Below are positions 1 through 10,700 of a stretch of 64,000 bases of DNA, in pieces. The position numbers were made by a program, and so were the translations under genes. Origin of the DNA: Aegilops tauschii subsp. strangulata. Taxonomy: Eukaryota; Streptophyta; Magnoliopsida; Poales; Poaceae. The notes under the pieces are model-generated. The model saw nothing but the letters and a program-made list of their open reading frames with translations. It was not told the DNA's origin and did no database searches. How positions within the stretch are numbered: the first letter of the stretch is position 1; each line of letters starts with the position of its first letter. The DNA lies in assembly GCF_002575655.3 (NCBI RefSeq), contig NC_053035.3:501610601-501674600 (forward strand). The letters are read 5' to 3'.

Positions 1-961
1 TATCCAAACAAAGAATCACTTTAGAGCAGTTAAGAATAACCTTCTTTATCGAGGCAAGATTAATATGCCATCTCTTTAGATCACTCCTAAGACGCTTGAA
101 CTTCCTTGAAATAACAGCAGCTGCCGAGCCCACGCAAGCTAAAGGAGCATTCCATGAGGCCGTGACACAGTCCATAAATCCAAGTAAGTCCACCCAGTAA
201 TTTTCAAACCGGAAAACTTTTGCTCTAGGGATGGTGGTGTCAATCGATACCAAACACGGGATATGATCAGAACCCGTGCGAGCGAGGGGGTGCACAACTG
301 TGTTAGGGTATAACGAGATCCAAGAACTAGATGTGAAGAACCAGTCCAACTGTTCAAGGAGAGGTTGTTTCTCCATATTTGACCAGGTATAGGCCCTACC
401 CTTCAACGGCAATTCCAATAAACCGAGATGCCCAATAATCTCATTGAACAGAAAGATATCGTTTACGTCACCACCAGGTAAATTCCTGTTGTCCAAAGAT
501 CTAATGAAGTTGAAGTCACCCAGCAACAACCAGTTAGCATCAACAGGTATTTGAAGATGATATAACCATTGAACAAAATCATCACGCAAAGGGCCGTCGC
601 ATGGGCCATACACTGAAACCAGATTCCAAACTTCAGAATTATGAATTGAAGTAAAGGAAACAACGACAGCAAAACGCTGGATTTCTATGAGACAACCAGA
701 GAAAAAAGCTGAATTCCAAACAACTAGAATGCCCCCAGAGGCCCCATGCGAGGGAGTGAATGCAAAATTATCAAATCTTCGCGGGCAAAATTGTCGGATA
801 AACTTGAGATCAAAAGATTCACATTTTGTTTCTTGTAAACAAACAATGGAGCAGTTACTTTCCTCAATCTTAGCACGGACGTCTCGCTGACGTTTCTCAG
901 AGTTTAAACCATGCACATTCCAGCACAGAACTTTCCAATTACGAAAACGCAGATTATTCAT
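1..961 (-). CDS. LINE ORF2, endonuclease domain, partial
   Basis: Starting at the ATG at 961-959, about 320 codons stay open to the window edge with no stop. The N-terminus carries the apurinic-type endonuclease (EEP) fold of LINE ORF2. Visible motifs in order are WNVHGLN, QETK, SVYGP, LLLGDFN and GSDHIP, which supply the Asn, Glu, Tyr, Asp/Asn and Asp-His residues of the active site. In the family this domain nicks genomic DNA for target-primed reverse transcription; the reverse transcriptase would lie beyond base 1. The start was chosen because it is the first ATG in frame and lies 14 codons before WNVHGLN. The open frame suggests a fairly young copy, although its ORF1 is mostly missing. 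Confidence 0.85.
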   Translation of the reverse strand, partial: MNNLRFRNWKVLCWNVHGLNSEKRQRDVRAKIEESNCSIVCLQETKCESFDLKFIRQFCPRRFDNFAFTPSHGASGGILVVWNSAFFSGCLIEIQRFAVVVSFTSIHNSEVWNLVSVYGPCDGPLRDDFVQWLYHLQIPVDANWLLLGDFNFIRSLDNRNLPGGDVNDIFLFNEIIGHLGLLELPLKGRAYTWSNMEKQPLLEQLDWFFTSSSWISLYPNTVVHPLARTGSDHIPCLVSIDTTIPRAKVFRFENYWVDLLGFMDCVTASWNAPLACVGSAAAVISRKFKRLRSDLKRWHINLASIKKVILNCSKVILCLD

Positions 962-1227
962 AAAGAAACTCAAGGGGGTTACCAAACATCTCCACTGCAT
1001 AACAGAGAAGATAACTGCCAACAGGTTCATACAGGCAAATAGATAATAGGTTTTCAGACTCGGACCAAGTGCTGACAACGCAAATAACATAAACGGCCCA
1101 CAACATAAGACCAGAAGTAACAGAGGAAAGTTCAGACTGCCGACACAAAATAACAAGCTGGCAGACACAAAAATCATAACAAAAAAGGAATGACAGCGCA
1201 TTCCCGCCCAACTGACATCTTGAAGCT

Positions 1228-1372
1228 TCACTTATCATCACGATCATTGTGCTGGTCCTTCTTCTCAGGACTTGCCATAAGCTTGTCCTCGGCGAGCTTC
1301 TCTGGTGAGATCCCAAGAGATTCTCCAATACGCTGCATGAGACTAATTGGCGTCGGTGGTGGAACTGCCGTG
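1228..1372 (-). pseudogene. LINE ORF1 (gag-like), C-terminal end only
   Basis: About 48 codons in frame end at TGA (1230-1228). The tail is rich in charged residues (ends KDQHNDRDDK) and includes LMQRIGESLGIS. Its place directly upstream of the endonuclease ORF, with a 266-base gap, fits the C-terminus of a LINE ORF1 RNA-binding protein. The rest is missing because Gypsy sequence starts at about 1373. Assignment rests mainly on position; no CCHC knuckle is left in the fragment. Confidence 0.5.
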
Positions 1373-3600
1373 TTGTGCTTTTATCACAGTTACACTTTCT
1401 CTGAACAGCTGTCCTTTTATCACAGTAAAGGCTCTGGATCGACGGACGATCTGTCGAGCCTCTTCTTCATCTTCTGGGAGCTCTTTCCTAAGAATGTACG
1501 CGATGTACGACACTGTCCAGTCAGGAGTGATGACCAAAACCTCCATGATCAAGTCGACCACGGCTGGGACTTCGACTTCAGTCGGATCAGTGGCACTCTT
1601 TGGTTGTGGGGGCTCTTCAGTGAAAGGATCTTCCTGAACTGAAGGTGTATGAATACTGGGAATGGCTTCCCTCTTGGAACCTATCTTTGCCAAATCATTA
1701 GCTGCTTGATTTTTCAGTCGGGGTATGTGATGGAGCTCTAAACCCTCAAACTTCTTCTCTAACTTTCTCACCGCATTACAGTAGCCAGTCATAGCCGGAC
1801 TTCTGACGTCCCACTCCTCCATTACTTGATTAACCACTAAATCCGAGTCGCCGTAGACCATGAGGTGACGGACGCCGACTGAAATGGCCATACACAACCC
1901 GTACAAAAGTGCCTCATATTCAGCTTCGTTGTTGGAGGAATCAAAGTGAATCTGGAGAACATAGTTGAGCTTGTCACCTCAGGGGGATACCAATACCACC
2001 CCAGCACCGGAACCATTCAGCATCTTGGATCTGTCAAAGAACATGGTCCAATGTTCCGAGTGAATCTGAGTCGGCAGTTGCTGTTCGACCCACTCGGCGA
2101 GGAAATCTGCTATTGCTTGGGACTTGATAGCTTTCTTTGCCTCAAACTTGATATCCAAGGGAAGGAGTTCAATCGCCCACTTTGCCACTCGACTAGTTGC
2201 ATCTCTGTTGTTCAGAATTTCTGACAATGGTGCGTCGCTGACGATTGTAATGGAGTGATCAGAGAAATAATGTGCAACTTTCTTCGTGGTCATGTAAATC
2301 CCATAAACAAGCTTCTGATAGTGAGGATATCTTTGCTTGGATGGAGTCAGAACTTCAGAAACATAGTATACTAGGCGCTGAACTTTATAGGCTTTTCCTT
2401 CTTCTTCCCGCTCGACCGTGAGTACTGTACTAACAACTTGTCTAGTGGCTGCAATATAAAGCAGTAAAGGCTCTTTGCTGATTGGAGCAGTGAGCACCGG
2501 CTGGGTGGAAAGCAGGGCTTTGAGTTCTGCAAACGCTGCATCAGCTTCAGGAGTCCACTCGAACTTGTTAGATTTCTTCATCAGTCGGTAAAGAGGCAAT
2601 GCCTTTTCACCGAGGCAAGAAATGAATTGACTCAAGGCGGCCAAACAACCATTAAGCTTCTGGACATCATGCACACGCACAGGGCGCTTCATTCAGAGTA
2701 TGGCACCAACTTTCTCTGGGTTCGCGTCGATCCCTCGTTCGGAAACGAGGAAGCCGAGTAACTTTCTGCCAGGAACTCCGAATGTGCACTTTGATGGATT
2801 AAGCTTGATATCATACCTTCTCAGGTTGGCAAAAGTTTCAGCAAGGTCAGCCAGCAGGTCGGAACCTTTACGCGACTTGACCACAATGTCATCCATGTAT
2901 GCTTCCACATTCCGATTGATTTGAGTGAGCAGACACTTCTGAATCATCCTCATGAATGTGGCTCCAGCGTTCTTCAGGCCGAATGGCATGGTGGCATAAC
3001 AGAAGCATCCGAATGGAGTGATGAAAGCCGTTTTATCTCATCGGGTCCATACAGTCGGATCTGATGGTACCCGGAATAGGCGTCTAGAAAAGACAGACGC
3101 TCACATCCCGCAGTTGAGTCGACGATCTGGTCGATGCGGGGGAGCGGAAAATGATCTTTCGGGCAGGCTCGATTGATATGCTTGTGCACATGCAAAGTGA
3201 GTCGTCCTTCTTGGGGACCATGACAACATTGGCGAGCCACTCGGAGTGGAAAATCTCTCGGATGAACTCAGCTGCCAGGAGCCAAGCCAGTTCCTCACCA
3301 ATTGCTTTTCTCTTCTGTACGACGGACCGTCAAAGATGTTCCTTGACTGGCTTTACTTTCGGGTCGACCCGCAAACGATGCTTAGCCAGTCCCCTGGGTA
3401 CACCCGACATGTCAGAAGGTTTCCATGCAAAGATGTCCCAGTTCTCACGGAGGAACTCGATGAGCGCTTCTTCCTATTTGCTATCGAGTGATGTTGATAT
3501 ATGGGTAGGAGCAGCATTAGGATCGGTCAGGTGAATATGAATCGGCTTGGTTTCACCGGACGACTGAAATGCAGAATCTGTGGCAGGCTTCTTGGAGCGC
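1373..3600 (-). pseudogene. Gypsy pol remnant: reverse transcriptase, RNase H, second RNase H
   Basis: Reading the minus strand downward, reverse transcriptase motifs appear at about 3240-2690: SFLDAYSGYHQI, then MPFGLKNAGATF and the catalytic box YMDDIVV at about 2890. RNase H follows at 2690-2050 (YYVSEVLTPSKQRYP). A second RNase H-like domain lies at 1980-1440 (VYGDSDLVVNQV, then LELHHIPRLKNQAANDLA). The segments lie in different frames separated by stops and small indels, for example at 2693 and around 2990, so no polyprotein could be made. The sequence ends near 1373 without integrase. A short stretch encoding TVIKGQLFRES is partly duplicated at the end (TVIK occurs twice), next to the LINE junction. 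Confidence 0.85.
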
Positions 3601-3606
3601 AGCAAA

Positions 3607-4248
3607 TCACTCGGGTCTGCATTTTTTTTGGTATCCTTGCATTTCGACTGCTTCCATTTGTGCATCAGCGATTTTTGAGCCCTTCTGGAAGCACGCTTCT
3701 GCCTTTTGCCGATTGCCAGTGATAGTTAACACTCCTCTGGGACCAGGCATTTCCAGTTTGACGTACACGTAACATGGTCGAGCAATGAAACGTGCGTGGA
3801 AAATAGCATGGTAAGCACTCTGGAAATCCACTACTTCAAATGTCAACTTTTCTTTGCGGTAATTCTTGGAATCACCGAAAAACACATCAAGGGTGATCTG
3901 GCCGAGTGATTCAGCCTTCTTGCCATGTATAATGCCATGGAAACTCATATTTCTTTCACTAAGCTTGGACATCGAAATGCCCATTCCCTTCAAGGTTTCA
4001 GCATAAAGGATATTCAGACCGCTACCGCCATCCATTAACACTTTAGTCAGTCGAGTGCCTTCAACGACTGGGTCGACCACCAACGCTTGCCTCCCAGGGG
4101 TGGCTATACGTGCAGGATGGTCAGACTGGTCGAATGTGATGGCAGTCTGGGACCACTTCAAATAACTTGGTGTTGCCGGAGCAACCATGTTTACTTCTCT
4201 GTTGATAACTTTCAATCGACTTTTGCTCTCAACATCAGCAAAAATCAT
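3607..4248 (-). pseudogene. Gypsy aspartic protease region
   Basis: A 213-residue open stretch on the minus strand holds the retropepsin-like domain of G1. The active-site segment reads VLMDGGSGLNILY at about 4040, the DGGS variant common in grass Gypsy elements in place of DTGA. The N-terminal lead-in (VAPATPSYLKWSQ) and the following DVFFGDS and AYHAIFHARFIA segments match the usual surroundings of this domain. It lies between gag and reverse transcriptase as expected. It is part of a broken polyprotein, not a separate gene. Confidence 0.75.
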
Positions 4249-4249
4249 C

Positions 4250-5363
4250 AGAGTGGAGTTGACGTTGGGAAAACCATCATCATCCTCTTCCTTGTCCTCA
4301 CCCTTGTCCGACTCCTTGGAGGAGGCGTGGGCACTCGACGACGGTCATCATGGTCGAGTCGGTGATCATATTGCTCGCGGTTTCTGTACTGATCTTGCCG
4401 GTACCCACGTCCCTCATGCCGCGGGGGCGATCTTGGGCTATGAGCCGACTGAACTATGTCTGCCATCACAGATCTGCTATGAATCCTATTCCGCGACTGA
4501 GATACTGCTGTGTTCTGCTCTCCAGCTGCCCGGAGCAAGGCCAGGATTTGCATCGAACCTCTGCCAGCTTCTAACTGGCAAGGCTGAATCAACTCTGCTA
4601 TTCGGGCTGCAGCTGTGAGATTTTGAATCAGAGTGCGGTATACATGAGTTTGAGGCGGAAAAGCTGTCGTTGACTAGACTCAGGGATCCGCTGCCGAGCA
4701 CGCTCGTCGAGTGCATGCTGCAGATTTTCCAGTCGAGTGCGCTCAGCCAAGTTGGCTAGGCGCGCCTCCTCCAAGGCCCGGGCCTCGGGGGTTTCTCCAA
4801 CGATAGGAGTGTGAAGTGCATCCATATTGCGGCGGCGAAGCTCTTCCCTCTGCTGCGAAGAAAGGGGCTCGGGGCGGTACTCCTCGTGAACGCGCGACGG
4901 ATCGCCGCCGCCATCACCACCATCGCCGCGGGGGAAACCAGGAGGACTGCGTGGTCCGTCGACCATCAAGACTTCTGTTGCGGGATCGCTACTGTCGCAC
5001 TTGGATGCGGTCTCGACGGAGCCAGTCGAACAGGCCGTAGAGAGTTTCATCGGGCTCGATTGCCGCGACTTGCGGGGCGGCCGACTGACGGGCCACCGCG
5101 TGTCTCACCCATCGCTGGACCGGCGACCAACCGGAACGCTTGCGCCGGCGAACAATGGGGGACGAGGACACCATAGGAGCCGACCGATACTGGGTCGACG
5201 GCTGCCAGAGAAGGACGCACGCGCGAAAGTGTGTCGTCCCGCGGACGGGGAGCGCCTCAACATCGAGTGGAGCTTCCTGAAGCCAAGCGGAGTCGTCGGC
5301 GACGAAAACGAGCGCGCCGAGACGGATCTCGTGGCCCTTAGCCAGTCCGCCGGCGGAAACCAT
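4250..5363 (-). pseudogene. Gypsy gag remnant with capsid region deleted
   Basis: The minus-strand reading starts at an ATG at 5363 (MVSAGGLAKGHE), 75 bases after the LTR end. It covers the N-terminal part of a Tat-like gag: a proline/glycine-rich stretch (FPRGDGGDGGGDPS), a charged helical stretch (EARALEEARLANLAERTRLEN) and a basic tail (RHEGRGYRQDQYRNREQ). It then runs straight into the protease lead-in at about 4250. The capsid core and CCHC zinc knuckle expected between them are absent, which indicates an internal deletion. Frame changes occur near 5050 and 4620. Confidence 0.7.
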
Positions 5364-5418
5364 GATGATGAGAATCGGGAAAAATCGCAACTCCACCAAA
5401 AAGTCGCTAAGACACCTG

Positions 5419-5438
5419 CCCCACGGTGGGCGCTAACT
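5419..5438 (-). other. primer-binding-site-like sequence of G1
   Basis: Directly inside the LTR end the minus strand reads GTTAGCGCCCACCGTGGGGC. This is where the minus-strand primer tRNA would anneal. The exact tRNA was not identified. Confidence 0.5.
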
Positions 5439-5999
5439 GTCGTGGATCTAAGACTGACAGTAGAATGGGGGGTAGGTATGAGGAGGCAAGATCCTAGCTA
5501 TGGCGGAGTTGTACACACAAGTTTTACGAGTTCAGGCCCTTCGTAGAGGAAGTAACAGCCCTACGTGTGTGTGTGTGTGTGTGTTACAGGGGGTGCGAAC
5601 CCTTGTCCCAGAGGAGGGGGTGGCTTATATAGAGTGCGCGAGGACCCCAGTCATCCCCCGTTACATAGGGTTCAATGTACATAAAGAGGATGCGTTACTG
5701 GTAATGCTAGCCTTAAATGCTTTAATGGCCTTAAAGACTACAGAGTGAACGCTTGTCCGTTGTTGTTCTAGATGACTCCTGGTATCCTATAAGTCGAGTG
5801 GATTCTTGTATGGTCGAGTGGTCGAGTGACTTCAGGAAAGAGGGGTCTCCGAGTAACTGGTAGGTCGAGTGGATTGCACTCGACACCTTTGTTGAGCTTT
5901 TCCTGTTGTCTCTTGAGCTTCTTTGCTTCTAGGACAGTGACCTTGGATAGGGCGTATAGGTCAGACCTACGACCCTACCCTAGGTCTATGTCGTCATCA
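5439..5999 (-). repeat. G1 5' LTR
   Basis: A 561-base stretch bounded on the plus strand by TGTCG and ATCA, the inverted view of a TG...CA LTR. Its inner end adjoins the primer-binding-site-like stretch. It contains a TATA box on the minus strand (5624-5632), a GT run (5563-5583) and repeated GTCGAGTG motifs at about 5790-5885. The outer end at 5999 touches a truncated Angela LTR. The 3' LTR copy is not in the window, so the outer boundary is inferred from the TG...CA rule only. Confidence 0.65.
5624..5632 (-). promoter_or_regulatory. TATA box in G1 LTR
   Basis: The minus strand reads CTCTATATAAGCC, a good TATA consensus, about 190 bases from the inner end of the LTR, where the U3/R border of an LTR promoter would be expected. 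Confidence 0.5.
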
Positions 6000-7151
6000 G
6001 GGGGCGCCGCCCTCTTCCCTTGTCCAATTCGGACTGCAAGGGGGGGGGCCTGCCCTGGCTGCCCTTCTCTCTCTCCACTAAGGCCCATGGTGGCCCATTA
6101 GTTCCCCTGAGGGTTCCGGTAACCCCTCCGGCACTCCGGTTTTACCCGAAACAATCCAGAACACTTCCGATGTCCGAATAGCATGGTCCAATATATCAAT
6201 CTTTATGTCTCGACCATTTCGAGACTCCTCGTCATGTCCGTGATATCATCCAGGACTCCGAACAACCTTCGGTACATCAAATCACATAACTCATAATACA
6301 AATCGTCATCGAACGTTAAGCGTGCGGACCCTACGGGTTCGAGAACTATGCAGACATGACCGAGACACATCTTCGGTCAATAACCAATAGCGGAACCTGG
6401 ATGCTCATATTGGCTCCTACATATTCTACGAAGATCTTTATCGGTCAAATCGCATAACAACATACGGTGTTCCCTTTGTCATCGGTATGTTACTTGCCCG
6501 AGATTCGATCATCGGTATCATCATACCTAGTTCAATCTCATTAGCGGCAAGTCTCTTTACTCGTTCCGTAATGCATCATCCCGCAACTAACTCAATTTTC
6601 ACATTGCTTGCAAGGCTTATAGTGATGTGCATTACCGAGAGGGCCCAGAGATACCTCTCTGACAATCGCAGTGACAAATCCTAATCTCGATCTATGCCAA
6701 CTCAACAAACACCATCGGAGACTAGAGCATCTTTATAATCACCCAGTTACGTTGTGATGTTTGATAGCACACTAAGTGTTCCTCCGATATTCGGGAGTTG
6801 CATAATCTCATAGTCATAGGAACATGTATAAGTCATGAAGAAAGCAATAGCAATAAACTAAACGATCATAGTGCTAAGCTAACGGATGGGTCTTGACCAT
6901 CACATCATTCTCTAATGATGTGATCCCATTCATCAAATGACAACTCATGTCTATGGTTAGGAAACTTAACCATCTTTGATTAACGAGCTAGTCTAGTAGA
7001 GGCATACTAGGGACACTCTGTTTGTCTATGTATTCACACATGTACTAAGTTTTTGGTTAATACAATTCTAGCATGAATAATAAACATTTATCATGATATA
7101 AGGAAATATAAATAACAACTTAATTATTGCCTCTAGGGCATATTTCCTTCA
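6000..7151 (-). repeat. Angela-1: truncated Angela-like Copia LTR
   Basis: From 7151 downward the minus strand starts TGAAGGAAATATGCCC and follows the Angela LTRs found at 41108 and 49330. About 1,150 bases are present; the inner (3') part of the LTR, roughly 550 bases, is missing at the junction with the G1 LTR near 6000. No internal domain is attached. It entered the LTR of G2, whose sequence resumes at 7152. Confidence 0.85.
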
Positions 7152-7835
7152 ATAATAGGTTCAGATCTGAAATCATGTCACTTGGGCCCTAGTGACAAGC
7201 ATTAAGCATAGCAACATCAATCTCAGAACATAGTGGATACTAGGGATGAAACCCTAACAAAACTAACTCGATTACATGACAAATCTCATCCAACTCATCA
7301 CCCTCCCGCAAACCTACGATGGGATTACTCACGCACGGCGGTGAGCATCATGAAATTAGTGATGGAGGATGGTTGATGATGACGACGGCGTCGATTTTCC
7401 CTCTCCGAAGGCCCATACGGACTCCAGATCTGCCCTCTAGATGAAGAACAGGAGGTGGCGTCGGCTCCGTATCGTGAAACGCGATGAACTCTTCTCTCTT
7501 ATTTTTTTCTCCCCGAACGTGAATATATGGAGTTGAAGTTGAGGTCGGTGGAGCTTCATGGGAGCCACAAGCCAGGGGGCACGCCCCCACCCTTGTGGTC
7601 ACCTGGTGGGTCCGCTCGGGTTGATTCTTTCGCCAGTATTTTTTATATATGCCAAAAATATTCTCCATAAATTTTCAGGCCATTCCGAGAACTTTTATTT
7701 CTACACAAAAATAACACCATGGCACTTCTGCTGAAAACAACGTCAGTCCAGGTTAGTTCCATTCAAGTCACGCAAATTAGAGTCCAAAATAAGGGCAAAA
7801 GAGTTTGGAAAAGTAGATACGATGAAGACATATCA

Positions 7836-7852
7836 ACTCCCCCAAGCTTAAC
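7836..7852 (-). other. polypurine tract of G2
   Basis: The minus strand reads GTTAAGCTTGGGGGAGT immediately before the LTR start at 7835, the expected site and composition for plus-strand priming. Confidence 0.65.
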
Positions 7853-7931
7853 CCATTGCTTGTCCTCAAGCAATTCAGTTGATAAACTGAAAGTGATAAA
7901 GAAAAAACTTCTACAAACTCTGTTTGATCTT

Positions 7932-8200
7932 TTTTTACCATGGAAACTGCAGGGCTTGACCCCACATTATTTTATTAATAAAAAAGAAAGCAGAGTCATA
8001 TATACAAATCCACAAGCAGTGGAAACAGAAACAGAAAAGCCTAGGCTAAACTAGGTTACAAGACAAAGCAAAAGAAGAGAATCCTCAAGGTGGCAGGAAA
8101 GCAATCCAGTGAAGAAGCTCCTCCTCGTGTCTTGATTTTATCCTGTGTGCCATGAGGGAGATATCATGAATGATCCCAGCCTTCCATGTACCAAAAGAAT
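7932..8200 (-). mobile_element. 5'-truncated LINE 3' end with 13-bp target-site duplication
   Basis: A 269-base insertion is flanked by perfect direct repeats TCTGTTTGATCTT at 7919-7931 and 8201-8213. On the minus strand it encodes the last residues of a LINE ORF2 (FGTWKAGIIHDISL, then IKSRHEEELLHW, stop), an untranslated tail and a short A run at the insertion edge. Outside the repeats the G2 sequence is continuous. This is the classic product of target-primed reverse transcription. Confidence 0.8.
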
Positions 8201-9215
8201 TCTGTTTGATCTTGTTGTTGCAAATATGTAAAGCTAGCATTCAGGTTTTCTGCAAAGATCATGAACTAATATAACCATATTCAAACATATAGGTCTCATA
8301 TTTACTCATATCAGTGACAAAATCAACTAGCGAGCAATAATAATAAATCTCGGATGACAACATTTTCTCAAAACAATCATGATATAATATGACAAAGATG
8401 GTATCTCGCTAGCCCTTTCTGAGACCGCAAAACATAAATGCAGAGCACCCCTGAAGATCAAGGACAAACTAGACATCGTAATTCATGATAAAACAGATCC
8501 AGTCATAGTCAAACTCAATAGTAATTAATAACAATGCACACAAATGATAGTGGTGCTCTCTAACTGGTGCTTTTTATAAGAGGATGATGACACAGCGATA
8601 AAAGTAAATAGATAGGCCCTTCGCAGAGGGAAGCAGAGATTTGTAGACGTGCCAGAGCTCGAGTTTTTGAAACATAGATAAATAATATTTTAAGCGGTAT
8701 GCTTTCATTGTCAACATAACAACCAAGAGATCTCGGTATCTTCCATACTAGATACATTATAAGCGGTTCCCAAACAGAATGGTAAATTTTATACTCCCCC
8801 ACCACCAACAAGCACATTCCACGGCTGGCCCGAAACAACGGGTACTGTCCAACTAACAACAATCCTGGGTGAGTTTTGTTTATTATTTTGATTTGACCTT
8901 GAGCATGGGACTAGGCATCCCGAATACTAGCCATTTTCTCGTGAATGACGAGCGGAGTCCACTCATAGTGAGAATAACCCACCTAGCATGGAAGATACTG
9001 ATAGCCCCCAGTCGCCACATGAGCGATTCGGGCATACAAAACAGATTATTATTTGAAGGTTTAGGGTTTGGCAGATGCAAATTTACTTGGAACGACAGGT
9101 AAATACCGCATATAGGAAGGTATGATGGACTCATATAGAACAACTTTGGGTTTATGGAAGTGGATGCATAAGCAGTATTCCCGCTTAGTACAAGTGAAGG
9201 CTAGCAAAACACTAG

Positions 9216-9257
9216 GGAGCGACCAACTAGAGAGCGACTAACTAGAGAGCGACAACG
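9216..9257. repeat. short tandem repeat at G2 edge
   Basis: Three copies of a unit close to AACTAGAGAGCGAC lie head to tail. The element similarity ends here. Confidence 0.6.
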
Positions 9258-9999
9258 ATGACGTGGGGTGGTCCGTATTCTTCTGGCTATGACGAACACT
9301 AAAATTTTGGCAAAGGACAAGGATGATGTCTGGCCGTTCGTTGCAACGGATGTGGTGGTTAAGCTCGCTCAAGGGCTATGCATTTAGGTTCAGGAGAGAA
9401 CCAACAGGTTATGTCGGATCCAGACTTTGTACCGTTCATTTGGAGATGCAAGGGTGATGATACTGCAATGATGGCGGTGCGAAGGAGAAGGACGATGACA
9501 TGGACACCTCGGATAACTTCGGAAACCCATCCAACCAACCTTCGTCTAATGATGCTCCTACAAATGACAATCATGCAAACGTTGTCTCTCGTGGTGCTCC
9601 GGGAGATAGTTCTATGATTTTGGCAGTGACCCCGTTTAACTCCTCACCGCAGACACCGAGGAGCATGGAGCTCGCCGCGGAACTTCGAGCTAACTCCAAT
9701 CCACTTGGGGAGTGGCTTAACCAAACAAGGCCTTATCGGTAAGTTTCCGCTGCCGGCCACCGTCATCTCAGCCTCCATTTGATGCAAAAGGGTGAGTGCT
9801 CAGGAAGGAGAACCATCAGATTGTAAAGGACGGTGGATTTCGATAGCTGGAGAGGAGCCGAACCCCCCAAACTGGACTGTCAACAAAATTTTCACCGATC
9901 TATCTCCACGTCACATCTTTGGCCAGATTCAATGAAACCCCACGCTTTCTCCTCATGCAGCTTCAAACGGCCAAGAGTCTCCCATCTTTCAGAGCAGAA
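9258..9999 (+). other. unassigned stretch, possible LINE ORF1 fragment at 9480-9742
   Basis: An 80-codon open stretch (9500-9742) is polar and rich in Ser, Asn, Pro and Asp (for example DTSDNFGNPSNQPSS, then MELAAELRANSNPLG). That composition resembles the linker after the zinc knuckles of plant LINE ORF1 proteins, but no knuckle is present and the reading frame upstream is broken. From 9743 to 9999 nothing was recognised. Confidence 0.2.
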
Positions 10000-10341
10000 A
10001 TCACAAAAAACCTGGTTGAAAAACAAACCCCCAATCTCCAGAGTCTTACAATCTTCCATATAGATCAAGAAAACCTGGTTGAAAGACCAAATCCCCAACC
10101 CCCCAAGTCTTGCAATCTTCCATAAATCACAAAAAACCTGGCTGAAAAACAAACCCCCAATCTCCCAGTCTTACAATCTTCCATATAAATCACATAATCC
10201 TGATTGCGAACCAAATCCCAAATCTCCGAGTCTTACAATCTTCCATAAATCACAAAATCCTGATTGAAAACCAAATCCCCAATCTCCCAAGTCTTACAAT
10301 CTTCCATAAATCACAAAATCCTGATTGCAAACCAAACCCCA
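10000..10341. repeat. minisatellite, about 62-bp unit, five to six copies
   Basis: Units begin near 10000, 10063, 10126, 10188, 10248 and 10309. Each contains the core ATCACAAAA-CCTG and the later core GTCTTACAATCTTCCATA. Copies differ by a few substitutions. It lies just beyond the 3' end of gene A. Confidence 0.85.
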
Positions 10342-10700
10342 GATCATCCCTTCCGAGGCCTGGGGGTGCCCAGTACGGGAACTTACGGGAAAACAAACAG
10401 GGGGGGTCACAAAGTGAATGGATCGCAAAAGGGCGCCATACATTTTGCTTAGAGATACTCAACCTTCTAAGATGACTGGAATGTGATCCTCTACTAAAAT
10501 AAGGCAGTAACGCCAGCAACAATGCATGCATATATGTTCACATCACCGGTGCGGTCTGGTCCGAACAAACAGATATATAGAGATATAGTAGCATGCGACG
10601 TCACGCACCATCAGAAAGATAGCATAGTGCTAGGTAGCCAAACTGCAGGTGATGATTAGAGACTGAAGAACAAGCTGGGGCGCGATCCATGTTGGGCTTG
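10342..10700. other. 3' flank of gene A, no feature seen until about 10600
   Basis: No coding or repeat signal was seen in the first 260 bases. From about 10630 to 10700 the sequence is clearly similar to the 3' flank of gene B (about 13860-13956), sharing GATAGCA, AGTGCTAG and AGCCAAACTGCAG. This stretch is probably the 3' untranslated region of gene A. Confidence 0.5.

Larger units (their letters stand above)
1..1372 (-). mobile_element. LINE (non-LTR retrotransposon), truncated at both ends
   Basis: The minus strand reads as the end of a first ORF (1372-1228), a 266-base spacer and the start of a second ORF with an endonuclease domain (961 to beyond base 1). This is the ORF1-ORF2 layout of plant L1-type LINEs. 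The left side is cut by the window edge. The 5' side is cut at about 1373, where pol sequence of a Gypsy element begins. No target-site duplication can be tested because neither end of the LINE is present. Confidence 0.85.
1373..5999 (-). mobile_element. G1: Tat-like Gypsy LTR retrotransposon, 3' truncated
   Basis: On the minus strand the order is 5' LTR (5999-5439), primer-binding-site-like stretch (5438-5419), gag, protease, reverse transcriptase, RNase H and a second RNase H-like domain. Gypsy order with an additional RNase H after the first is characteristic of the Tat branch. Integrase and the 3' LTR are missing: the element stops inside the second RNase H at the LINE junction near 1373. 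Frameshifts and stops break pol, and the capsid part of gag is deleted, so this is a dead, old copy. Confidence 0.85.
7152..9257 (-). mobile_element. G2: Gypsy-type LTR element, 3' part only
   Basis: On the minus strand, 9257-7836 is non-coding internal 3' sequence that ends in a polypurine tract (AAGCTTGGGGGAG). A 3' LTR begins at 7835 (TGATATGTCTTCATCG) and is cut at 7152 by Angela-1. The LTR start resembles the TGATACGTCTCC start shared by grass Athila-type families. No gag or pol is left. A LINE 3' end is inserted at 7932-8200. The upstream limit near 9257 is where recognisable similarity fades and is approximate. Confidence 0.65.

Noticed and set aside
5563..5583. GT microsatellite in the G1 LTR
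   Set aside because: Simple repeat of 21 bases; no functional meaning is claimed.
10000..10341. direct repeats considered as a possible CRISPR-like array
   Set aside because: The units are contiguous and degenerate with no unique spacers, in a plant nuclear setting; it is a minisatellite.
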